From positions 9,615,877-9,679,876 of the forward strand of contig CM060850.1 in the NCBI GenBank assembly GCA_030737835.1: a DNA stretch of 64,000 bases, in the 5' to 3' direction. The notes under the pieces are model-generated. The model saw nothing but the letters and a program-made list of their open reading frames with translations. It searched no databases and was not told where the DNA came from. Origin of the DNA: Acorus gramineus (Eukaryota > Streptophyta > Magnoliopsida > Acorales > Acoraceae). Below are positions 21,050 through 31,388 of the stretch, one piece after another (position 1 is the stretch's first letter; every line of letters starts with the position of its first letter). Position numbers and translations under genes: made by a program.

Positions 21050-22948
21050 GTCTCTTCTTTTTAAAAAAATTCGTCCTCGAATTTAAGAAGAAAAGATCTT
21101 AGATGATCAAGAGGATGATATTTGATGTAATAAAATACACCAATAGGAGATATTAAAATCTTTTCTTCCATCTTATTTGATGCATCTTTGTATTTGACCT
21201 TTGGCAAGAGGAGAGACATCTTCTTGATTTTAAATTCCTTCTCAATCAAATCGACCATTGTGGTAGTTGCAATGTCCCCATTATTACTGTTGTCAACGAT
21301 GGCATCAAAAACGCTCATGTTGATGTGGCATGTAGTCTGCAACACGAACGTTTGCAGGGGTTTTTCTATCTCTGGAGTCACCAATAAGGAATAAAAAATG
21401 ACTTCTCTTGTTCTCCTCCGATAATCTTTTCAGATTCAACAGAGAGAACAACATCCTCCACTTCTTTATTTGCCCTGTCCTTATCAATTTCTGATTCAAC
21501 TAGGGGTTTTTCTATCTCTGGAGTTACAACTAAGGAATTAGAAAATGACTTCTCTTGTTCTCCTCCGATAATCTTTTTAGATTCAACGGAGAGAACAACA
21601 TCCTCCATTTCTTTATTTGCCCTGTCCTTATCAATTTCTGATTCAACTAGAGGTTGATCATCGGGGTCGGTCACTAGATTCTCCTGATTTTCTGGTGGAC
21701 TTTTTTCGGTCTTGTCCATCGATCCATCAACTATATCTTGACTTAATGCAACATCTAGCGGGTTGATCATGGAAGAGCCTTTAGACATCACGTGCACCCT
21801 TGATCTCTCCAGTTGTGATTCCACTTTTACGGCCGCAGAGATTGCTTCTGTCAAGCTGTAAATCTCTTCGAAGCAATACGATCTCGAACTGAAGACCTCA
21901 ACCCATTAAGATAATGGGCCACTCTTCGCCATTTAGCTTCTACGAGGTTATACCGACCAGAAAATTTTAAAAATTCAGCGGTATAGTCGAATACGGAACG
22001 ATTACTTTGGCGACAATTATGGTACAACTGGAGCAAATATTGTTCATAATCTAGAGGAAGAAAGCGATCCACGAGAAATTGTCTCATCCTCCTCCATGTT
22101 TGAATAGGTGCTCTTTCTTGTCGTTGTCTAGTCCTTTGAAGGTGGTCCCACCAATTAGCGGCACTACTCGTGAGTCGAAGCGCCACCAATCTGACCATCT
22201 CCTTTTCACGCACCTCCATTATCTCAAAGAATTTATCAATCTCTAAGATCCAATCAAGGAACTTATCGATTGGCAAATCACCGTTGAAATAGGAGATGTC
22301 CACCTTTGAAAAATAATTGTAGTAGTACGTGTGCCGCTTTCTCAGCTGATAGTCGTATAGTTCACCATCTTCATCATCCGAGTCATCCTCATAATCGGGT
22401 AGATAATGAGAATGTCGTCGAACAACGTTATAAGCAACAGGTTGGCCTCGGGCAAATCCCTCGGCGTGCATCCTGTCACTCCCAGGTCGTCTGTTGTCGG
22501 TGTTGAGATTCACGCCAGCCTTCACCTCATGAAGAGTCTGCCGCGTTTGTTGACGAAACTCCTCTCGAAGTGACTTCTGGTCCTCCCGCAACGGCTGAAA
22601 CAGCTCCTGCACCCCACGATCACCGTCAATGGGATGGTTGTTTCCCGCACGGCTATATGTCATCGAAGCTAGGCGAATCCTCGCTCTGATACCACCTAAC
22701 GCAGCGTGAAACTGATAAAAAGATCCAACAAGCGTTGAGATCTCATAAGCTCCTTGAATCCACAAGGAATCCTTGAATCCACAAGGAAGAAAGCCCTAAA
22801 AGGGAGAAAATTCAAAATATTATTGATAAAAACTTTTTTTTTTTTTTAATCCTAAATTCCTAAATAAAATCTCATAAAAATTTATTTTGATAACAGATTT
22901 AAAATCAAATATTCTGTAATGATTTCTTTCTAAATCTGTCCTACATCA
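21050..22948 (-). mobile_element. Internally deleted Ty3/gypsy element
   Basis: Minus strand. A 5' LTR starts at 22948 (TGATGTAGG) and is about 245 bases long; the primer-binding site is at 22683-22694. gag (to 21851) has the full Retrotrans_gag domain: KVDISYFNGDLPIDKFLDW, SSAANWWDHLQR, IQTWRRMRQFLVDRFLP, SVFDYTAEFLKFSGRYN and YLNGLRSSV. A short acidic region follows, then a 3' coding end finishing LLKFEDEFF and a purine tract before the 3' LTR (21049 downward). Protease, reverse transcriptase, RNase H and integrase are missing, so it is a non-autonomous derivative. It is joined tandemly, through the shared LTR, to arm B. Confidence 0.8.
21359..21655 (-). repeat. 147-bp tandem duplication in the gypsy element
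   Basis: The segment beginning gtttttctatctctggagt at 21359 recurs at 21506, and its coding product repeats VVTPEIEKPL, ESEIDKDRANKE and IIGGEQEKSF. The period is 147 bases (49 codons), so the duplication itself keeps the frame, but the reading frame is broken just after the second unit. Confidence 0.75.
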
Positions 22949-23213
22949 GGGGGGCCGGGACTACCAAGGGGCTTAATAGAGAACAGTAGCCGCTTTGATT
23001 TCTTTGTTAGTCACAGCCCCACAGGGGCACTGAGCAGAGATTGGTCATAAGCAAAGATATTTATAAAAAGTGACAACATAGGATTTTACCATTCTCTAAT
23101 TTAACTTTTTCTGATAGTATTATGAGGTGCACGGGCTTTAATGGGAGAATAGAACAACTTTTCGTTGGGTGGTGGTTGTTACCTTTCAGTCACAAAGAAA
23201 GAGAGATCAAGAT
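22949..23213 (+). promoter_or_regulatory. UGT promoter and leader
   Basis: Only 265 bases separate the gypsy LTR from the UGT start. A TATAAAAA at 23062-23069 lies about 150 bases upstream of the ATG and is a reasonable TATA box. The retroelement therefore ends roughly 110 bases upstream of the core promoter. Confidence 0.45.
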
Positions 23214-24781
23214 ATGGAAAGCATGAAGAAGCATGTAGTGTTGTTCCCCTGGATGGGAAAGAGCCATCTGATCCCCTTCGCCCAGCTTGCGCAGGTCATC
23301 GAGCGCAGAAAAGGCTACACCGTAACCATCGTCAACACACCCGGCAACATCCTGACCCTCCGCTCCTTCCTCCCCTCGTCCTCCACCATCCATCTCGTGG
23401 GCCTCCCCTTCAATCCCACCGACCACGGCCTCAACCCGGGCTCCGAGAGCACCGACGGCCTCCCCAATGACCACGTCCTCCGCTTCTTCCAAGCAACCGA
23501 GACCCTCCGACACTCCTTCGATCTCTTCCTCTCCGACACCATCGCGCGAAGCCCCCCCGGCTCCACCCTCTGCATCATCGCCGACCTCTTTCACTGGTGG
23601 ACCGTGGAGACCGCCAAGAACCTCAATGTCTTCCACTCCAACTTCTCGGTCACCAGCGCCTACGGCCTCGGCCTCCTCCTGTCCGTTGTGTGGGATCTCC
23701 CCCACACTTCAGCCGACTCCGACGGGTACTTCTCACTCCCGAACCATCCCAACATTCGCTTGCACCGATCGCAGATCCCCAAGTTCCTGCTCTCCCCTGA
23801 CGAGCACGGACCTCTCATCGACTGCTTCCGGCGTCAGATCCCTTACTGTCGAGCATCCGGCGGGTTCTTGGTCAACAACGCCCAAGCATTTGAAGGTGCG
23901 TGGATACCACCTAGAAAGTCTAAAATAAAAAATAAATATATGAAAGACTACATTCCTGAATTTGAATAAATATTTCTGTTGAGATTTGATCTTTATCCAT
24001 TAAAATTGATTCGAACCCTTTATTCCTAATAGCCGCGGGCATCGACGTGATGAGAAGAGAGTTGGGGATACCCGTATGGACCGTCGGTCCGCTGCTCCGT
24101 TTACCGTCTACTTCTTTCTCCGACGACTCGCATTGGGATTGGGTCAGAGGATGGTTGGGGAGTCATCCGCCGGAGTCGGTGGTGTACGTCTCCTTCGGGT
24201 CCATGTACACCATATCCACTTCGCAGATGGTGGAGCTCGCGATGGGTCTGGAGGCAAGCGAGATGGCCTTCATTTGGATGGTGAGGCCTCCCGTGGGGTT
24301 CGACTTCAATGGAGAGTTCAGAGCGGATGAGTGGTTGCCGGAAGGGTTCGAGGAGAGGATGAGAGAGAAGAAGAGAGGGATCGTGATTCGAGGTTGGGCT
24401 CCGCAGCCTGAGATACTGTCGCACGCTTCGACGGGTGCTTTCTTGAGTCAGTGCGGGTGGAACTCGGTGTTAGAGAGCTTGACGAATGGCGTGCCCATCA
24501 TCGGATGGCCGATAGAGTCCGAACAGCTCATCAATGTGAAGATGCTGGTGGAAGAGAAGGGCGTTTGCGTCGAGGTTGCAAGGGGGAATGACTCGGTGGT
24601 CGACAGGGTGCACGTCGAAAAGACCATCAAATCGGTCGTGGGTGGCGGTGGAAAGGGGGAGGAGATGAGGAGGAAGGCGAGGGAGATTGGGAAGGCTTTG
24701 AGGGAAGCAGTTGAAGAGGGTGGAGACTCAATTAGAGCCATGGATGACTTCCTCCACACCGCTCTTTCAGCCAAAGATTAA
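23214..24781 (+). CDS. UDP-glycosyltransferase, UGT92A-like, 476 aa
   Basis: Two exons, 23214-23895 and 24033-24781, join in frame (GAA G|CC GCG) to 476 residues. I chose MESMKK at 23214; an in-frame ATG 15 codons upstream gives an unlikely N-terminus. His18 in FPWMGKSHLIPF is the usual catalytic base. The C-terminal PSPG box spans residues 349-392, from WAPQPEIL to GWPIESEQ; the final Gln fits glucose as donor. At PSPG position 19 the usual His (HCGWNS) is replaced by Gln (SQCGWNS, residue 367). That His normally contacts the UDP-sugar phosphates, so activity may be reduced or changed. The single intron position and length (usual 450-490) match plant family 1 UGTs, which glucosylate small molecules in the cytosol. 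The acceptor cannot be told. The first exon is much richer in G+C than its surroundings. Confidence 0.92.
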
Positions 24782-25563
24782 AGCGAGTCCGGATCGAGTC
24801 AGGCCAGCGTAACATCAGTATCGAATATCACTGTTTGTTTGTTTCTTGTTTAGTGGGCTCTAGTGTTGCCTCTCTAAAAATAAATGTTTACATATGACTC
24901 TTTATTTGACGACTAGCACGCACTGCTGTAAAAGTTATAGATTTATAATAATATATTTAACAAAGTTCTCGTGACAAAAGATCCAAAATATCATGAAACT
25001 TCACCTCTAATATTTGGTCCACTGGTTCAGAAATACATCCAAACAAGTTCAATTGCATTTTTAATTAATGATAATGCTGTTATGATAAAGAGGTATGTTT
25101 TAAACCCATAAAAGATCTATAGAAGGGGACCAACAGTACCATTCTCTTTAATTATATGAGTGTGTCAGTATGTTCGATCGTCCCTTAAGAGTCACACATC
25201 TCAACTAATAAAATGAAAATTAATTATTGACCCCAGCAGTCAGCAAGATCCATGGTCCACAAAATTAAATGAATGAGTTGGATGCATGAGCTGTGTTTAC
25301 AGGATTTTCTGTATAACAGAAAAAGTAGCTCAACCACCAAAAGGGCACTGTACGTATACGTACCGAGTCAATAATTGAAAGGGTGTGTGCTGAGCAAATG
25401 TTGGTGTGCAAATATAATTTTATTTTTATTTTTGGAGTAAATCTGCTCGATCATAATAACGCAGTCAAATTGGAGTATATGAGTAGTGACCTCCCATCAC
25501 CATTGTGATATGCTTTGGGATGGTCAGGTGTGTCCAGTTTATTGACACATCTGAGTAGTTTTG
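24782..25563. other. 3' region of the UGT gene and spacer
   Basis: AATAAA at 24879-24884, about 100 bases after the stop codon, is a plausible polyadenylation signal. The rest is AT-rich with nothing to annotate. Confidence 0.45.
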
Positions 25564-25582
25564 GTTCTGGCTCATGGTCATT

Positions 25583-25813
25583 TTTTTTTTTGGGGGGGGG
25601 GACAGCAAGATAGATCTTGCTATCAACACTTATATTAAAAGTGGGTTACAAATCCGAAATGTGGTGAGAAGAAGAAAAAAAAATAATTAAAGGAAGAAGA
25701 AAAGAAAAATACAAAGATAAGAGGTGTCAATAATGAAGGTGGGGTGAAGAGGTAGCGATGCATTAAATAGATTGTCTAATGTCATCCTGGTGGCGACCCC
25801 CCCCCCCCATGAC
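25583..25813 (-). mobile_element. Short non-LTR retroposon with 19-20-bp target duplication
   Basis: A 231-base insertion lies between near-identical copies of gttctggctcatggtcatt (25564-25582) and the same phrase with one extra G (25814-25833). Its left end is a T run (25581-25591), i.e. a poly-A tail on the minus strand, then ten G. Long target duplication plus poly-A tail is the mark of L1-mediated insertion. It is either a SINE or a very short LINE 3' end; no pol III boxes were recognised. Confidence 0.7.
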
Positions 25814-25832
25814 GTTCTGGGCTCATGGTCAT

Positions 25833-26660
25833 TGTTGCACCCCAGAACGTCGGTATCCAATACATAACAATGACCAATATGCAGTAATCATTTAAGGAGG
25901 CCAATAAATAAGTATCCATGCATGCAAGGTAGGTAATATGCATAAAGAAAGCAAGATAATAATGATCATCGAGTAATGCTGCAACCTTAGAAGAAAATTA
26001 GATAATATATAAGCGGAAGCTATATAAACAACTCAAGGTCAACAATGGCCACGCATTACATCTGTATCTCAAAACAATAGCACAGACTCGAATACATAAT
26101 CTATGTTCTGTGAGAGCAGTAGGTCTAATACAATACCCAAAATGAAATAGTGCTGAAAAACATAGAAGACATACTCTAAAGGATCTGCCGAGTAAGCTCG
26201 CTGATGACGACGATGTGGCACGTAAAAATCCTCCTAGCGTTGCACTCAATGGGGCACATGAGTCTCCTCTACATCAACACCTAGATGGAATCCAAACACT
26301 CTCATAGTGTGAGCTGTAAAGCTCAGTGAAGGAACAGACCGACAACAAATACGAACAATAACAACATCACATGCATATATGAATCAAACTCAAGATGGAG
26401 AAAGGGAAGCCTTGTGAGGATCTCATGAGGTCCTGAGTTGGGACGTACTTATCGACAACCAAACAAGGAACATGATACACCTTAGCTCGAGTCTCAACAA
26501 TAACCGAGCAATGTTTTCAAGACTCCTAAGTGCAAGAGAAAGGATTTAAAACAAGTCTAGTGGCTCACACCGGTCCACTAGACATGATCATAACCCTCAA
26601 AGTACACCCAGAATGGTCATGCATGTTTGATTATCTGACAAAATCTCATAAAAATCCATG
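25833..26660 (-). mobile_element. Gypsy LTR-like sequence
   Basis: The plus strand starts tgttgcaccccagaacgtcg, the inverse of the ends (..ggggtgcaaca) of many plant Ty3/gypsy LTRs. It continues through a moderately G+C-rich transcribed-type region with ctgtaaagctcagtga. No internal coding region or second LTR is near, so it may be a solo LTR. The right end is not defined. Confidence 0.4.
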
Positions 26661-27340
26661 ATTCTCATATCAGATCAGTTTATTTTGAAAATATATCTAA
26701 AAAACGATTTTTTTTACAATTATTTTACCTGAAATAACTTAACTATCCTCCTCTAATATAAGTGGTTCTCTCTTCTAAGACTAATATTTAAGATGCATTA
26801 GATTGTGAATTATGATATAAATGAACATAGCAAAATGGTTATACCTCGTCATAAGTTGCATTTTTTATCCATCTATCATTCGTGCACATATATCAATTGT
26901 ATAAAATGTAATAAATATAAATGATAATATATTGATTAACAAAAATTGCTTGTTATATTTTGGTTAAAGTTGATATAAATATTTTGATGGGAAAGATGTA
27001 AAACAGCTGAACATGGATATTAATTAATAATGGTAATTATGTTATATTATATTACATAGTTATGAAAGAAGCTTTTTTTGGTAACCCAAATCCACATAGG
27101 GCTCGAACGAAGGATCAGGCTTTCAAACCAGCTTAATTGGATAAGTTACTTCTTCTTTTTAAAAATTATTATTATTAATATAAGACAGAACTACTATATG
27201 ATATATATATATATATTATATATATATATATATAATAATTTGTTGGTATATTGTCAAATTCATCATGATGTTTTATTATATAAAGATAAAATAACTTAAA
27301 TTTATAAAATAATAATAATAATAATAAATTTAACAACTCT
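26661..27340. other. AT-rich spacer
   Basis: AT-rich with an (AT)n tract at about 27200-27232 and (AAT)n near 27308-27328. A gggctcgaacgaaggatc phrase at 27100-27117 resembles a decayed SINE box B in reverse orientation but is too short to call. Confidence 0.4.
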
Positions 27341-27625
27341 TACAAAAATAGGCCTGGAGGTTTTGGGCGGGCATCGGTCCAGACCCGATCGAGCTCATTT
27401 GAGTGGGCTCCTGGGCCGGGTTCTTCGATAGGCCCAATCCAAGTCCTTGGAGGCATCTGAGTCCAGTCCGATCCGCTCCTACATCGAGTCGGGTCGGGTT
27501 AGGATTGAAATTAGGTCTATGGGTTAGATGGACAACCCTAGTTGCATCCGAGTCAGATGGCTTCTCTTTGTTTCAACAGGACTGACCTAAAGAATCTAAA
27601 TCAGGGGTTGTTGTACACAATTAAT
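27341..27625. repeat. G+C-rich MITE remnant and shared 85-bp repeat
   Basis: 27355-27540 has gggcgggcatcggtccagac, ccgggttcttcgataggccc and gtcgggtcgggtt phrases like the arms of the hAT MITE in the NLR intron. 27540-27625 is the second copy of the repeat at 18881-18975. Confidence 0.4.
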
Positions 27626-27668
27626 TTTCTTCCATTATTTTGATTTCTCCTTAATGTTTTTGGATAAT

Positions 27669-28206
27669 GTTACATTCAATCCATTTTTCAACCATAAATT
27701 CAGTCTATAAATATTTTAAATTTTTTAAAAGTAGTATATCTCATTTATTAAGATACATATTTTTATAAAATAATGAAGCATATACTTCAATAAATTGCAT
27801 AAATACATTATACAAAATGTGAAAAAAATTATCGAAGCATATACATCGCTGAAGTTTTCTATCGACGCATATGAGACTGGAATTAGGGTTGAAATAAAAA
27901 CCGTGTCTAACAGTACTCAAATGTTTTATATAAAAATTTCTGTTGTTATACACAATTTTTTTTTTCACCTTCAATTCTAATCTCATATGCATCGATAGAT
28001 AATCACCGGAGCATATACTTACATTAAAGAAATATATGTTTGTATAGATATTTTTCACATTTTCTATAAATGCATTCATACAATTTATTAAAATATATAT
28101 TTTATTTTTTATAAAAAATGAACTCATTAAATGAGTATATTATAAATAATAAAAATTCAAAACATGCGTTAACCACTGAAATTCAGATTGAAAAATGAGC
28201 CGTAAC
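27669..28206. mobile_element. Foldback (inverted-repeat) element upstream of the transporter gene
   Basis: The two halves are imperfect reverse complements over about 265 bases each. The left end is gttacattcaatccattttt and the right end, reverse-complemented, is gttacggctcatttttcaat. The inner match includes catatgcgtcgatag / catatgcatcgatag and caaaatgtgaaaaa / gaaaatgtgaaaaa. It ends 277 bases upstream of the transporter ATG, so it lies in the promoter. Confidence 0.65.
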
Positions 28207-28482
28207 TCAGATTTTTTTCGTTCCTTTGTCACGTACAAAAGTTTAGTTTTCCACTGGAGCTAATTGTTGCATCACTGGAGAACACCAATCGAACGGCTGA
28301 GATCAGTGGATCACCCAAAATCCAATTTTCATGGTACCACCGACACAGCAGGAGAAGAGGTCGGGGTAGTTTCGGTACAATCGGAAAGTTTTTGGTCAGT
28401 GTGAGATTACCAGATCGAGAAGGCGACATTTTTATCGTCTCCTCTAGAGAGAGAGAGAGAGAGAGAGAGATCTGAAGAAACA

Positions 28483-31388
28483 ATGGAGATCTTCTATTAC
28501 CTGGTCTTCGGAGCTCTGTCTCTGGTTGTTCTGGCTTTGGAGCTGTCGAAGACCAGCAAGGATCGGATCACAACTTCGGCGGCCTTCAATGCTTTCAAGA
28601 ACAATTACATCGTTGTTTACTCTCTCATGATGGGTGGGTGAACTTCAGCTTTTCTACTTGATTTTGGCTTCTGGGTTGGTTTGATTTTGCCCCAGAAAAC
28701 CCACCCTTTGTTCAGTTTGGCGGATTTTGTGATCTGGGTCGGATCTGTATTTCATGAACAGATGGAATCTTTGTGGGTTTTAATTGATGGGTTTTGTCCG
28801 TGACTTTCGTTTGTTCAAGGAGTATTTGATTTGATCTTGGGGGGTTTTAGTTTTCCGGGAGCAGCATTTGTTCCATTCATTCTTTTATGATTCAAGATCT
28901 GCCTATATTATGAATTTTGTAATGCAGCTTCAATAGATCTGGTTTGGTATAATTGGTCTTGTCTATTGATATAAAGAATGTTGTTCATCATTATTTTTGT
29001 TTATGTAATCGGACTACTTGAATTTATTAGTAGCTTTGTTAGAAAAGCTTCTTCTAACTGAGCTCTCTTTCAATCAGCTGGAGATTGGTTACAGGGTCCA
29101 TATGTGTACTTCCTTTACAGTCAGTATGGCTTTGATAAGGGAGACATTGGGCGGCTCTTTATCGCTGGCTTTGGATCTTCTATGCTTTTTGGGACGATTG
29201 TCGGATCTTTGGCTGACAAAAAGTGAGATAGTTTTTCTTTATCCTTTGATGTGGTCTTTCTGTTTAGCAAGTTTTACCAGTTGAAAAGAAATTTTGTGCA
29301 TACGCAGAGGACGGAAGAGGGCATGTATAACTTATTGCATAACTTACATACTGAGCTGCGCCACAAAGCACTCTCCCCAGTATAAGGTGTTGATGTTGGG
29401 ACGTGTGTTGGGTGGGATCGCCACTTCCCTTCTGTTCTCAGCCTTTGAATCATGGCTTGTTGCAGAGCACTTTAAGGTGATGGTTTCTCATCTTACATTT
29501 TTTTACATTGTGAATGATCATCTGGTTACCAATTTACGAAATATTGAAATGTATCGATCAATAGATCTAATGGTGGTTGTTAATTATTGTGTAAACGATT
29601 ACTGTGGCTTTATATTTTGCAAGAATAATTTCATACCCTTATTGTGTTTGAATATTATATTTGTTTTGCTGAACAGGAATCTATCCACTTGTTACAGTGT
29701 ATCAGCTATGCTTCCAATTAGTTTTTATATCTCTGGTAGAATCTCACGATTTGATATCTACTGTTAATTTTTTTTTTGAAAAAGGAAAACTAGGATCTGA
29801 ACTGAGCTTGGGTAACACTGCCAATCGCCTAATGTTGTTTGTTTCCCTTAAATCTTGCAGCAAAGAATGAAATGATTTTTTGTATGCCATATTTGATAAT
29901 AAAGTATAAGCAAATCAATGGTCCTTTTTTTTTAATAAATTAAAATATATTTAACTTGCAGTCTTACTAATTTTTTTACATATTTCAAGAAATTTTCTAC
30001 ACCAATATAAATGTTTTTTTACCTATTGTGTACAGAGGGGATTTGAGCCACAATGGCTTTCATTAACATTCTCTAAGGCTATTTTCCTTGGCAATGGCCT
30101 CGTCGCAATTGTATCTGGATTGTTTGCAAACTTAATTGCTGATACCTTGGGCTTTGGCCCCGTTGCACCATTTGATGCTGCCGCCTGCTTCCTTGCAATT
30201 GGCATGGCAATTATAATGTCATCATGGAGTGAAAATTATGGAGACTCTTCAGAAAGCAAGGATTTGTTCACCCAATTTAGGGGTGCTGCTTTGGCCATTG
30301 CTTCCGGTGATCATCCAATCTTTTCCCTCCATAGTTGCATCTTGCTATCTTTTGGAGTCATCATGTTGATATTGTCCCTTTGTGGTTATAGATGAGAAGA
30401 TCGCATTGCTTGGTGCAATACAATCTCTTTTCGAAGGTTCTATGTACACCTTTGTGTTCTTGTGGACACCTGCTCTTAGCCCAAACGAAGAGGACATCCC
30501 CCATGGTTTCATATTTGCAACTTTTATGCTCTCTTCAATGCTGGGAAGTTCCATTGCATCTCGATTGATGGCCCGAGCAAACCTTAAGGTTGAAGGGTAC
30601 ATGCAGATTGTATTTGCAATCTCTGCCACCACACTGCTTCTCCCTGTACTCACTAATGTATGGTAAACTTTGTTTTTGACCTTTTACATATATACATTGG
30701 AAGTCAACTATGTTAGATTCATTGATCAAATATTATTCGATAATGAACTTATGAAAGTTTACTTGTCATAGATCCTTGTACAACCCTCAAATGTGAAAGG
30801 TGGGAGCATATCATTCAGTGGCTCCATCCAGTTGTTTGGGTTCTGTACTTTTGAGGCATGTGTTGGAATATTTTGGCCATCTATCATGAAGATGAGGTCC
30901 CAATACATTCCTGAAGAGGCCAGGAGCACCATTATGAACTTCTTCCGCATACCTCTGAACATATTTGTCTGCATTGTGCTGTACAATGTAAGTGTGGCAC
31001 TTCTTTTATACACCTAAAATGAATTTTATGAACTTTACCATCGCAAAAGTTAATTATAAATTAGTTTCAGTTTTGCAAAAGATAATATATTTCTTATATA
31101 CACTGATTTTTATATTTTCTTAGGTGAATGCATTCCCAATCACCGTCATGTTTGGAATGTGCTCGATTTTCCTCTTCATGGCAGCAGTCTTACAGAGGCG
31201 GCTGATGGTGGTTGCTGAGAGTCACAAGTCAAGTAAGTTTAACTTTTTATGCATGAACTGTAATCTATTTCCATGAAATTTTTCTGACTTGCACCCCATC
31301 ATTGCCATGTAAAACATTTTCCTCAGGAACTCAAGATTGGTCAGCAATGAAGGAGATGGATGCAGAGTCAGAACCATTAGCCATCTAA
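28483..31388 (+). CDS. Molybdate-anion transporter-like MFS protein (MFSD5 family), 462 aa
   Basis: Eight exons (28483-28633, 29078-29222, 29308-29476, 30036-30306, 30392-30657, 30772-30987, 31124-31232, 31327-31388) join in frame to 462 residues, the usual plant length. A (GA)n tract directly precedes the ATG. Recognisable blocks in order: MEIFYYLVFGALSLVVLALE (first membrane span), MMAGDWLQGPYVYFLYSQYG, GFGSSMLFGTIVGSLADKKG (the MFS loop 2-3 motif), the LLFSAFESWLVAEHFKRGFE block, GPVAPFDAAACFLAIGMA, DEKIALLGAIQSLFEGSMYT, WTPALSPNEEDIPHGFIF, ARSTIMNFFRIPLNIFVCIV and VNAFPITVMFGMCSIFLF. About 12 membrane spans are expected. Relatives (algal MOT2, animal MFSD5) import molybdate, needed for the molybdenum cofactor. 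Plant substrate is less certain. No damage is seen. Confidence 0.94.

Noticed and set aside
23190..23705. Minus-strand ORF (171 aa) opposite UGT exon 1
   Set aside because: Shadow of the G+C-rich UGT exon; repetitive Gly/Glu/Val composition and no domain.
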